From Candidatus Nitrosopumilus sp. (lineage in GTDB: Archaea > Thermoproteota > Nitrososphaeria > Nitrososphaerales > Nitrosopumilaceae), in NCBI GenBank assembly GCA_029864805.1, contig JAOTSS010000069.1:1-8907 (forward strand): 8,907 nucleotides of DNA. The letters are read 5' to 3'. Below the pieces are notes generated by a model. The model made no database searches. It was not told the origin of the DNA and worked only from the letters and a program-made list of their open reading frames with translations. A program made the position numbers and the translations under genes. The number at the start of each line of letters is the position of its first letter. Within the stretch, counting starts at the first letter, position 1. Positions 1-6,026 of the stretch are shown one piece after another.

Positions 1-250
1 CTTTTCGAACTTTGACTTTTCCTGGTACCACATCCATGTGACCACATAACATTATTTTTGGAGATCCTGTACCTTTCTTTGCAATAACATTTCCAACTTC
101 ATCAATTTCGATATCTTCAAATCCCAAATCATCACATTTGTCAGCTAAAAATTCTGCTAAAGGTTTTTCACTGAGTGACGGTGTGTAGAGTCTGAGCGCT
201 TTCTCTAACATCTTTACTGCAAATCTTGATTCTGATAGATGGTTGGCCAA
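1..250 (-). CDS. lysK: LysK, [LysW]-lysine/[LysW]-ornithine hydrolase, N-terminal part (M20 peptidase family)
   Basis: This is the 5' end of a gene that runs off the left edge; about 83 codons are visible. The translation has the M20/ArgE/DapE metallopeptidase pattern MLCGHMDVVPGK at residues 67-78, with the metal-binding His71 and Asp73 of the GHxDxV motif. An upstream stretch (LAEFLADKCDDLGF, then IDEVGNVIA) is typical of the family N-terminus. In the LysW pathway this enzyme releases lysine or ornithine from the carrier, the last carrier-bound step. I place the start at TTG (250-248), one codon after the lysX stop (256-254), in the same reading frame as lysX. ATG at 211-209 is the alternative and would remove 13 residues. 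There is no clear Shine-Dalgarno for either, so translation is probably coupled to lysX. Family is secure; the exact start is not. Confidence 0.88.
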   Translation of the reverse strand, partial: MANHLSESRFAVKMLEKALRLYTPSLSEKPLAEFLADKCDDLGFEDIEIDEVGNVIAKKGTGSPKIMLCGHMDVVPGKVKVRK

Positions 251-253
251 TTC

Positions 254-1096
254 TTATTTTTTTATATTTAGGGCATAATTTAGCATTAATGATGGAATGT
301 CCACTTCGCAAACTCTAACTGTATTTTTGTATTCTGTGGTATTATTTACTTCGTGTACAACCAATCCTTTTTCATCACTTTCCATCAAATCCACACCTAC
401 AATATCTCCTTGAACTGCATTTTTTGCCTTTATACACATCTCTTCCATTTCTGATGTAATCTTACATGGTTCTGCTTCTCCACCAAGTGCCATGTTTGTT
501 TTCCAATGGTTTGATTTTCTGTATATTGCAGCAACTATTTTATCTCCTACCATTATTGCTCTAATGTCTCTTGGTGGTCTTTTTACAAATTCTTCTAGAT
601 AATGTATTTGGTAAATTGGATACATGTTTTCCCTGCTTTCGATAATGCCTTCAGCTGAATCTCTGTCATTAAGTTTTGAGATTAGTCTTCCCCAACTTCC
701 TACAGTAGGTTTGATAACTTTGGGAAATCCTTGTGTGTCTAATGCTTCCAAGGCTGCTTCTTTTGAAAATGCTACCGTCGCATCTGGTGTCGGAACACCA
801 AATTTCTTCAGTAACATATGTGTGAATAATTTATTTCCTGCAAAAACACCTGTATTTAGACAATTAATTACTTTGATTCCCAATCCTTCAAGAGCTGCAG
901 TTGAATGTAAGTTTCTGTAATAACTTACACATCTTTGAATAACTACTCCATAATCTTCGGGGTTTTTTTCTAAATCTAACGCTATCTTCTTACAATCAAC
1001 CATCTGGATATTGATGTTGTTTTTTTTACCTGCTTCTAGTAAGGCTTTTTCTTCCCAACGGATGGTATCGTAAAGAATTGTAACATCAGGATTCAC
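254..1096 (-). CDS. lysX: LysX, alpha-aminoadipate--LysW ligase (ATP-grasp)
   Basis: This ATP-grasp ligase should attach alpha-aminoadipate to LysW, the step that protects its amino group for lysine synthesis. Visible landmarks, counted from the GTG start, are CLNTGVFAGNK (about 79-89), KPTVGSWGR (129-137), EEFVKRPPRDIR (168-179) and the metal-binding HEVNN (248-252). Asn258-Thr259 lies where the family has its N-[TN] motif for aminoadipate specificity, and a homocitrate synthase gene lies just upstream; both support LysX over ArgX. I chose GTG at 1096-1094 (280 aa). It overlaps the lysW stop as GTGA, a usual coupling arrangement, and the protein then begins MNPDVTILYD, close to where its paralogue at 6027-6884 begins. 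A TTG at 1105 would add three residues and lie inside the conserved EDWG codons of lysW. It is a full-length paralogue of argX. Confidence 0.93.
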   Translation of the reverse strand: MNPDVTILYDTIRWEEKALLEAGKKNNINIQMVDCKKIALDLEKNPEDYGVVIQRCVSYYRNLHSTAALEGLGIKVINCLNTGVFAGNKLFTHMLLKKFGVPTPDATVAFSKEAALEALDTQGFPKVIKPTVGSWGRLISKLNDRDSAEGIIESRENMYPIYQIHYLEEFVKRPPRDIRAIMVGDKIVAAIYRKSNHWKTNMALGGEAEPCKITSEMEEMCIKAKNAVQGDIVGVDLMESDEKGLVVHEVNNTTEYKNTVRVCEVDIPSLMLNYALNIKK

Positions 1097-1260
1097 TGTC
1101 CCCAATCCTCGCCAACCGTTTGGGCAGGCTTTAGTTGGAAACCGTCTGAATTCTTTTCTAATTCAAAACTTGCGCCACATTCCGGACATGTTACAATTTC
1201 TCCTTCAAGTGCATCGCTTGGGATGGATATTTCTGCATCACATTCTTCACATTTTGACAT
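1093..1260 (-). CDS. lysW: LysW copy 2 (lysine side), amino-group carrier protein with C-terminal Gln
   Basis: This 55-residue acidic protein carries the amino-acid substrate during lysine synthesis. Two CxxC pairs (C4/C7 and C25/C28) form the zinc ribbon of the LysW family, and it ends in Glu-Asp-Trp-Gly-Gln. The family ending is EDWGE, whose last glutamate receives the substrate through its side-chain carboxyl. Here the last codon, at 1098-1096, reads CAG instead of GAG. By eye about 30 of 54 aligned positions match the other carrier at 6884-7051. The stop codon overlaps the GTG start of lysX in a GTGA. Homocitrate synthase ends 22 bases upstream, and the spacer is purine-rich (GAGGATGG and GAAGAG), suitable for ribosome binding. 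Family membership is clear; how a Gln-ended carrier would be charged is not. Confidence 0.93.
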   Translation of the reverse strand: MSKCEECDAEISIPSDALEGEIVTCPECGASFELEKNSDGFQLKPAQTVGEDWGQ

Positions 1261-1282
1261 ATTTTCTCTTCAACCATCCTCT

Positions 1283-2467
1283 TTATTTATCATTAATTAT
1301 CTTTTTTTCAAGTCTATCTTCAAGTGGTATTTCTATAAGATCCCCCATTCTGAGTCCCTTTAGTCCAGCTGCTACTGCTTTTGCACTTTCATCATCTTTC
1401 TCTAATCCTAACAATGACATCAAATAGGCAGCACCTGTTTTCCCTGCAAGCTCACCGAAGACAATTCTTCTCCTATTCCCAACCGCTCTTGGTGGTATGG
1501 GTTCATACGCTGCTGGGTTTCTGAGAATGGCTGCAAGATGTGTTCCTGCTTTATGTTTATATGCTGATGAACCAACAATTGGTTTTGAATCATATGGTTT
1601 GATCGTTGTATATTCTTCAATCAATCTTGAAAGATCTAGCAACATATCTAATCTGAAATCATTTGGCGATTTGTATAAATATGTCAATGCAACTGCTACT
1701 TCTGCAAGAGGTGGAATTCCTGTTCTTTCCCCAATTCCATCAATAGTAGTGTGAATCTGATCAACTCCTGCATCACATGCTGAAAATGCATTTGCTACTG
1801 CAAACCCAATATCATTATGAACATGTGCATCTAATGCAACATCTACAGTATCTCTTACTTTCTTAACAAAATTATACATTCCAATTGGACGCAATATCCC
1901 AACTGTATCTGGAAGACTGATTCTATCAACTCCTGCTTCTTCAATCGCTTTACAGACTTTGATTAAAAATTCAGGTTCTGCTCTACTTCCATCCTCAACT
2001 GTAAATCTAATTTTTAGACCATGAGATTTTGCATATTCTACTGTTTCAACTGATCTTCTTAGAGCCTCTTCTCTTGAAATACGTAACTTGTCTTTTAGAT
2101 GAATGTCTGAAATTCCCAGATATGCAGCACACCATTTCGCATCACAATCTAATGATATGTCGATATCTTCTTTTAGTGCACGTCCATGAGAAACAATATC
2201 TGCCTTTAATCCTTGTTTAATTATTGTTTTAGTGGCTTCTTTGTGATCATTTGAAACAACTGGTGATATTTCAATTTGATCTACTCCAAAATAATCTAAC
2301 ATCCATGCAATCTGAATTCTTTGTTTGTTCGTAAACGATACACCTGGATGTTGTTCACCTTCTCTTAGAGTACTATCTAATACTCTTATCTTCTTTGGAT
2401 TTTTGTCATATGCATTGTAAATATTTGCATAATGATTCGGATCTTTCATTACTGAAATCGTTGACAT
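1283..2467 (-). CDS. lysS: Homocitrate synthase (alpha-aminoadipate lysine pathway)
   Basis: Condenses acetyl-CoA with 2-oxoglutarate to homocitrate, the first step towards alpha-aminoadipate. The 394-residue protein is a DRE-TIM aldolase-type barrel. It shows LDSTLREGEQ at 30-39 (metal ligand Asp31, catalytic Arg35), HVHND at 215-219 (metal ligands His215 and His217), a GIGERTG turn at 244-250, and HKAGTH at 305-310. The REGEQ form, where isopropylmalate synthases usually have RDGEQ, favours homocitrate synthase, as does the adjacent lysW-lysX-lysK run. The length fits homocitrate synthases without the C-terminal LeuA regulatory domain. ATG at 2467 is used here. A box A-like TTTATAT at 2477-2483 is too close to that ATG but about 31 bases from Met7 (2449), so the shorter form may be the real one. 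An isopropylmalate or citramalate synthase role is less likely. Confidence 0.9.
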   Translation of the reverse strand: MSTISVMKDPNHYANIYNAYDKNPKKIRVLDSTLREGEQHPGVSFTNKQRIQIAWMLDYFGVDQIEISPVVSNDHKEATKTIIKQGLKADIVSHGRALKEDIDISLDCDAKWCAAYLGISDIHLKDKLRISREEALRRSVETVEYAKSHGLKIRFTVEDGSRAEPEFLIKVCKAIEEAGVDRISLPDTVGILRPIGMYNFVKKVRDTVDVALDAHVHNDIGFAVANAFSACDAGVDQIHTTIDGIGERTGIPPLAEVAVALTYLYKSPNDFRLDMLLDLSRLIEEYTTIKPYDSKPIVGSSAYKHKAGTHLAAILRNPAAYEPIPPRAVGNRRRIVFGELAGKTGAAYLMSLLGLEKDDESAKAVAAGLKGLRMGDLIEIPLEDRLEKKIINDK

Positions 2468-2476
2468 ATATTGATG

Positions 2477-2483
2477 ATATAAA
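2477..2483 (-). promoter_or_regulatory. Possible archaeal box A (TATA) for the lysine module
   Basis: The minus strand reads TTTATAT here, upstream of homocitrate synthase in a 98-base intergenic gap. With the usual box A to start-site distance of about 26 bases, transcription would begin near 2454. That is just before the internal ATG at 2449, giving an almost leaderless message. It suggests the lysine genes can be transcribed separately from the arginine genes upstream. AT-rich DNA makes chance matches common. Confidence 0.4.
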
Positions 2484-2505
2484 CATATTCGTACTGTCTT
2501 CGTTG

Positions 2506-2512
2506 AAAAAAA
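2506..2512 (-). terminator. Possible oligo-T terminator after the Lrp gene
   Basis: There is a run of seven T on the minus strand about 54 bases downstream of the Lrp-family stop codon and upstream of the box A candidate. Archaeal termination often needs only a T tract, so this could end the argG-to-Lrp transcript. There is no convincing GC-rich stem in front of it, so the call is weak. Confidence 0.3.
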
Positions 2513-2553
2513 CTATTATTGATCCTAAATTAGTTATGAAATAATTTTTTTTT

Positions 2554-2564
2554 ACGAAAATCGT
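2554..2564. promoter_or_regulatory. Palindrome ACGA-AAA-TCGT, candidate regulator site
   Basis: A perfect inverted repeat with 4-base arms and an A/T-only centre lies directly after the Lrp-family stop codon and about 90 bases upstream of homocitrate synthase. Lrp/AsnC proteins commonly bind short palindromes with AT-rich centres, and the adjacent gene encodes such a protein. The arms are short, so chance occurrence is quite possible. Confidence 0.25.
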
Positions 2565-2565
2565 T

Positions 2566-3006
2566 TTAGGCTATTTTTCTCAAAATTATCACAGTATTTG
2601 TATCAACCACACCTGGAATCTTCCTTAATGCGTCAATGGTGTTGTTGATTTCTGCAATATTCGTTGCACTCATAATTGTTGTAATGTCGTATTGACCAGT
2701 TATTTCATAAACTGTTTTCACTCCTTCTAACTTTGCAAGTTTTAGAGATACTTTTGACGTGTCTGTAGCGGAATCAACTGAAACCAAAACAATTGCACTC
2801 GTTACATTTTCCTCACCGATCTCCAAAGTAAATTTTTTGATCGTTCCACTATCTACAAGATTTTTTACTCGTCTCCTAACTGCTGATTCTGAAAGCTTTA
2901 ATTTTTTACCAATATCTACAAACGATTCTCTGGCATCTTCTTTTAGATACCCGATAATTTTTTCATCTATTTTATCTTTGTACAACTTTTTTTTGCTCCT
3001 CTTCAC
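2566..3006 (-). CDS. Lrp/AsnC-family transcriptional regulator (LysM-like by context)
   Basis: A small DNA-binding regulator with an N-terminal winged helix-turn-helix (about residues 10-60; IDEKIIGYLKEDAR, then LKLSESAVRRRVKNLVDSG). A C-terminal RAM ligand-binding domain follows (about 68-146), including the GQYD turn expected near the effector site. Its position inside a lysine/arginine cluster recalls Sulfolobus LysM, an Lrp-type protein that responds to lysine and controls lysW-pathway genes. Lysine or arginine as effector is an inference from that. The start is uncertain. GTG at 3006 has no Shine-Dalgarno and gives a lysine/arginine-rich MKRSKKK head with a 35-base overlap into argD. TTG at 2985-2983 has GAGGAG (3001-2996) ten bases upstream and gives a more typical N-terminus with a 14-base overlap. 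Either way it is probably co-transcribed with argD. Confidence 0.9.
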   Translation of the reverse strand: MKRSKKKLYKDKIDEKIIGYLKEDARESFVDIGKKLKLSESAVRRRVKNLVDSGTIKKFTLEIGEENVTSAIVLVSVDSATDTSKVSLKLAKLEGVKTVYEITGQYDITTIMSATNIAEINNTIDALRKIPGVVDTNTVIILRKIA

Positions 3007-4153
3007 TAAGTACAGAATCTAGAGCATGTAAAACTTTTGTTATGTCTTCTTCAGAAATCATTAGCGGTGGAAGAATTCGTAGAATATTCCTTCCAGAATA
3101 CAGCATAAGAACACCTTTTTTCATCAATCCCATAAGTATGTCTTTAACTTCAAACTTCATCTCTATTCCTATCATTAGCCCTTTACCTCGAATTTCTCTA
3201 ATCATGTTGTGATTTTCTTTTAGTTTCTCTAAGCCTTCTCTGAATATTTTTCCCATTTTTTCAGAATTCTCTACTAAGCCATCTTCTGTCAATGCTTTGA
3301 GTGCTGCAGTTCCTGCTGCACATGATAGTGGATTTCCTCCAAACGTTGAAGAATGTTCTCCTTTATTCATTGAAGCAAGAATATCTGATCTTACAAGTGT
3401 TGCACCCATTGGAACACCTCCTGCAATTCCTTTTGCAAGACACAAAATATCTGGTGCAGTATTCCAATGTTCACATGCCCATAATCGTCCTGTTCTTCCT
3501 AAACCAGCTTGTATTTCGTCAAAAATTAACAGAATTCCTTTTTCATCACAAAGTTTTCGTACATCCTGCAAAAATCCCTCTGGCGCAACAATGATTCCAC
3601 TTTCACCCTGTATTGGTTCTAAAATTACAAATGCTGTATCATCGTCAACTACAGAGCGAAGAGACTCGATATCTCCAAAAGATGCAAAAGAAACTTTCTC
3701 TACTAACGGTTCAAATGCTTTTTTATATTTTGGATTAAATGTTAATGATAATGCGCCAAATGATTTGCCGTGATAGGAACCTTTCATTGCAACCATTCCT
3801 TTTTTACCAGTAAACTTTCTTGCAAACTTTATTGCAGCTTCAATTGCTTCTGCACCACTATTGTTTAGATGAACTTGTGTAAGTCCTTTAGGAGCTAATC
3901 TGATTAATGTTTTCAAAAATTCCTCTCTTGTTTTATTGTATAACGAACTGTGAACAGTAATGATTTTATCAACCTGTTCTTTGATTGCTTTGTTGACTCT
4001 TTGATTTTGATGACCTACTAATGCGACTCCGTATCCTCCCATACAATCAATGTATTCTTTCCCGTCAATATCCCATACATGTGATCCTTTTCCTTTTTCA
4101 ACTGTAACTGGAAATCTCTGGTAGAGATTTCCCATAAATTGATCTTCACTCAT
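2972..4153 (-). CDS. lysJ: LysJ/ArgD, [LysW]-aminoadipate semialdehyde / [LysW]-glutamate semialdehyde aminotransferase
   Basis: This PLP enzyme (class III, acetylornithine aminotransferase family) converts the carrier-bound semialdehyde to the amine, giving LysW-lysine or LysW-ornithine with glutamate as donor. In the 393-residue product, NNSGAEAIEAAIKFAR lies at about 97-112, GSYHGK at 125-130, EPIQGESG at 179-186 and FDEIQAGLGRTG at 211-222. The Schiff-base lysine is Lys241 in LAKGIAGGVPMGA, and FGGNPLSCAAG follows in the C-terminal half. Length is usual for the family. It is the only such aminotransferase in the cluster and sits between one arginine and one lysine entry module, so a dual role is likely. 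Its ATG start overlaps the end of lysZ by 8 bases, and its 3' end overlaps the regulator gene. Confidence 0.95.
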   Translation of the reverse strand: MSEDQFMGNLYQRFPVTVEKGKGSHVWDIDGKEYIDCMGGYGVALVGHQNQRVNKAIKEQVDKIITVHSSLYNKTREEFLKTLIRLAPKGLTQVHLNNSGAEAIEAAIKFARKFTGKKGMVAMKGSYHGKSFGALSLTFNPKYKKAFEPLVEKVSFASFGDIESLRSVVDDDTAFVILEPIQGESGIIVAPEGFLQDVRKLCDEKGILLIFDEIQAGLGRTGRLWACEHWNTAPDILCLAKGIAGGVPMGATLVRSDILASMNKGEHSSTFGGNPLSCAAGTAALKALTEDGLVENSEKMGKIFREGLEKLKENHNMIREIRGKGLMIGIEMKFEVKDILMGLMKKGVLMLYSGRNILRILPPLMISEEDITKVLHALDSVLSEEEQKKVVQR

Positions 4154-4949
4154 GTTCTATCACAGTACAATTATCATGTGCAATTGCAGCCGAGATTGGA
4201 TTTTCTTTTTGACCATTTGCAATCAATGCTTCTTTTACTCCCATATCTAATGCTTCTGTAGATGCTAAAATCTTCTTTTCCATTCCAGGTCCTATTTTTG
4301 GTCTAATCTCTTTTGCTTCTGCTAATGTCAGCTTTGGAACAAGTTTATCGTCCATTAACAATCCGTCTACATTTGTAATGAATAATACTTTGTCACTGCC
4401 AACTTTGCCTGCCACATATGCCGCAGCTCTATCTCCATCAACATTTAGAAATTCTGATTCTTCACTAATTGCTATTGGTGAAATAACAGGTGTCAATCCT
4501 TGCTCTAAGAGGAATTTGATGAATTTTGAATTGATATCCGTAATTTTACCTGTGTATCCGCCATCAATTGCTTGTTTTCTGCCTTTTTCGTTAACTATGA
4601 GAAGCTTCTTTTTTCTGTCTGCCTGAATGACTTTTGCATCTACTCCTGAAAGACCAATTGCATTAATTCCATTTTTTTGAAGCATCTGAACAATTGTCTT
4701 GTTTATTCTTCCTGACATTACCATTGTAAAAATCTCTGCAGTTTCTTTGTCTGTATATCTACTTTTAATGCCACTTGGAGATGTAACAAATTTAGGTTCC
4801 TTTCCAAGTTGTTCACAAACTTTTGTAACTTCTTTTCCTCCACCATGAACTAAAATAACTCCTTCTGACTCTGCAACTTTCTTAATATCGGTAATTGTAG
4901 ATGGATGTAAATTATCTACTACACTTCCACCAATTTTGATAGTGATCAT
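4146..4949 (-). CDS. lysZ: LysZ/ArgB, [LysW]-aminoadipate / [LysW]-glutamate kinase
   Basis: An amino-acid kinase of the ArgB family that phosphorylates the side-chain carboxyl of the carrier-bound substrate using ATP. Visible motifs in the 267-residue protein are KIGGSVV at 5-11 (phosphate-binding lysine and glycines), VHGGGKEV at 34-41, SRYTDKET at 63-70, LNVDGDRAAA at 168-177 and SDKVLFITNVDGL at 185-197. The length fits short archaeal LysZ/ArgB proteins without the N-terminal helix used for arginine inhibition in some bacterial enzymes, so feedback at this step through that helix is unlikely. It starts two bases after the argC stop and overlaps argD by 8 bases, so translation is probably coupled. 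A single copy next to both entry modules suggests it serves both pathways. Confidence 0.94.
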   Translation of the reverse strand: MITIKIGGSVVDNLHPSTITDIKKVAESEGVILVHGGGKEVTKVCEQLGKEPKFVTSPSGIKSRYTDKETAEIFTMVMSGRINKTIVQMLQKNGINAIGLSGVDAKVIQADRKKKLLIVNEKGRKQAIDGGYTGKITDINSKFIKFLLEQGLTPVISPIAISEESEFLNVDGDRAAAYVAGKVGSDKVLFITNVDGLLMDDKLVPKLTLAEAKEIRPKIGPGMEKKILASTEALDMGVKEALIANGQKENPISAAIAHDNCTVIEHE

Positions 4950-4951
4950 TT

Positions 4952-5998
4952 CTAAACAGGAGTCAGTGGTGTGTTTCTGAGTCCATCCATTTCATCAAAA
5001 CCACACATTACATTCATGTTTTGAATGGCTGAACCTGCTGCACCTTTCATTAAGTTATCTGATGCAGATAATGCAATTAATCTATTATTGTCTTCATCAA
5101 GATCAAATCCTATATCACAAAAGTTTGATCCAACTAAGAATTTTGGATCCGGAAATTTGTACAATCCTTTTTTATCTCGAATTAATCTGATGAATCTTTC
5201 TTCACCGTAAGTTTGTCGATATAATTTCCACAATTCTTTTTCGTCAATATCTTTCTTCAAGAACGTGTGATTTGTACATAAAATTCCACGAACAACATCT
5301 ACTGCATGAGGACTCATCGAAACACGAATTTTATGTCCTGCAATCTCACTTAATTCCTGCTCGATTTCACCCGTATGCCTGTGCTTTGCAGGTTTGTATG
5401 GTCTAATTACTCCTGCTCTCATTGCATGCGCAGTTCCTGATCCCGAACCTGCACCAGAAGAACCAATCTTTGAATCAACTACAATGTGCTCAGTATCGAT
5501 AATGTCATTTCTAATTAATGGTGCTAGTGCTAACATTGATGTTACTGCCATACATCCAGGACATGAAACAAGCTGAGCTTTTTTAATTGCTTCTCGGTGT
5601 AATTCAGGTACTCCAAAAACTGACTTTGCTAAATAGTCTGGATGTGGGTGTTCCCAACCATACCATTTATCATATGCATCCTGATTATGTAATCTATAAT
5701 CAGCACTCAAATCAATAACTTTAACTCCTCTGTCATAGAGAGCCTTTACAATTTCAGTTGCAGTTCCATGAGGAACCGCGGTGAAAACTAAATCACACTG
5801 ATCAGTTAGTTTATCATAATCTAATTCAGAAAACATCAGATCGGTAAATCCTTTCAAACTTGGTTGGACTCTGTGTAGATATTCTCCTACATGTTGTCTT
5901 GATGTAACCATGGCGATCTCAACATCTGGATGATTAACAAGCAGACGGAGTGTCTCTCCACCTACGTAACCTGATGCTCCAACAACACCTACTTTCAT
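4952..5998 (-). CDS. lysY: LysY/ArgC, [LysW]-aminoadipyl/glutamyl phosphate reductase
   Basis: This NADPH-dependent reductase turns the carrier-bound acyl phosphate into the semialdehyde. The 348-residue protein begins with the nucleotide-binding GASGYVGGE (7-15). It has AVPHGTA at 74-80, the catalytic cysteine Cys149 in CPGC (146-149), GSGSGTA at 184-190, and the catalytic-histidine block HRHTGEIEQ at 206-214. These identify the ArgC/LysY family, and full length is present. It follows argX after 28 bases and has the best Shine-Dalgarno in the cluster, AGGAG, seven bases before the ATG. That sequence is complementary to CUCCU just upstream (see the separate entry), hinting that initiation may be modulated. 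The stop lies two bases before the lysZ ATG. Substrate dual use is inferred from its being the only copy here. Confidence 0.95.
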   Translation of the reverse strand: MKVGVVGASGYVGGETLRLLVNHPDVEIAMVTSRQHVGEYLHRVQPSLKGFTDLMFSELDYDKLTDQCDLVFTAVPHGTATEIVKALYDRGVKVIDLSADYRLHNQDAYDKWYGWEHPHPDYLAKSVFGVPELHREAIKKAQLVSCPGCMAVTSMLALAPLIRNDIIDTEHIVVDSKIGSSGAGSGSGTAHAMRAGVIRPYKPAKHRHTGEIEQELSEIAGHKIRVSMSPHAVDVVRGILCTNHTFLKKDIDEKELWKLYRQTYGEERFIRLIRDKKGLYKFPDPKFLVGSNFCDIGFDLDEDNNRLIALSASDNLMKGAAGSAIQNMNVMCGFDEMDGLRNTPLTPV

Positions 5999-6005
5999 GT
6001 TAAAT

Positions 6006-6020
6006 CTCCTCGTAAAGGAG
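6006..6020 (-). promoter_or_regulatory. argC/lysY Shine-Dalgarno within a small inverted repeat
   Basis: In the minus-strand message the sequence reads CUCCU-UUACG-AGGAG. The AGGAG (6010-6006) is a strong ribosome-binding site seven bases before the argC ATG. The CUCCU arm (6020-6016) is its exact complement with a five-base loop, so a hairpin could hide the site. It lies in the 28-base argX-argC gap. The stem is only five base pairs, so a functional role is speculative; the ribosome-binding site itself is secure. Confidence 0.6.
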
Positions 6021-6026
6021 TATAAT

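Noticed and set aside
1097..1105. TTG at 1105 as the lysX start
   Set aside because: It adds only three residues inside the lysW EDWG codons; the GTG at 1096 makes a standard GTGA overlap and matches the paralogue's N-terminus.
2545..2553. T9 run on the plus strand as a terminator
   Set aside because: No plus-strand gene precedes it; on the transcribed minus strand it is an A run, which does not terminate transcription.
3297..3773. 158-codon plus-strand open frame
   Set aside because: It lies wholly inside the lysJ/argD gene on the other strand, has no recognisable domain, and is rich in Ser/Pro as expected of an antisense shadow frame.
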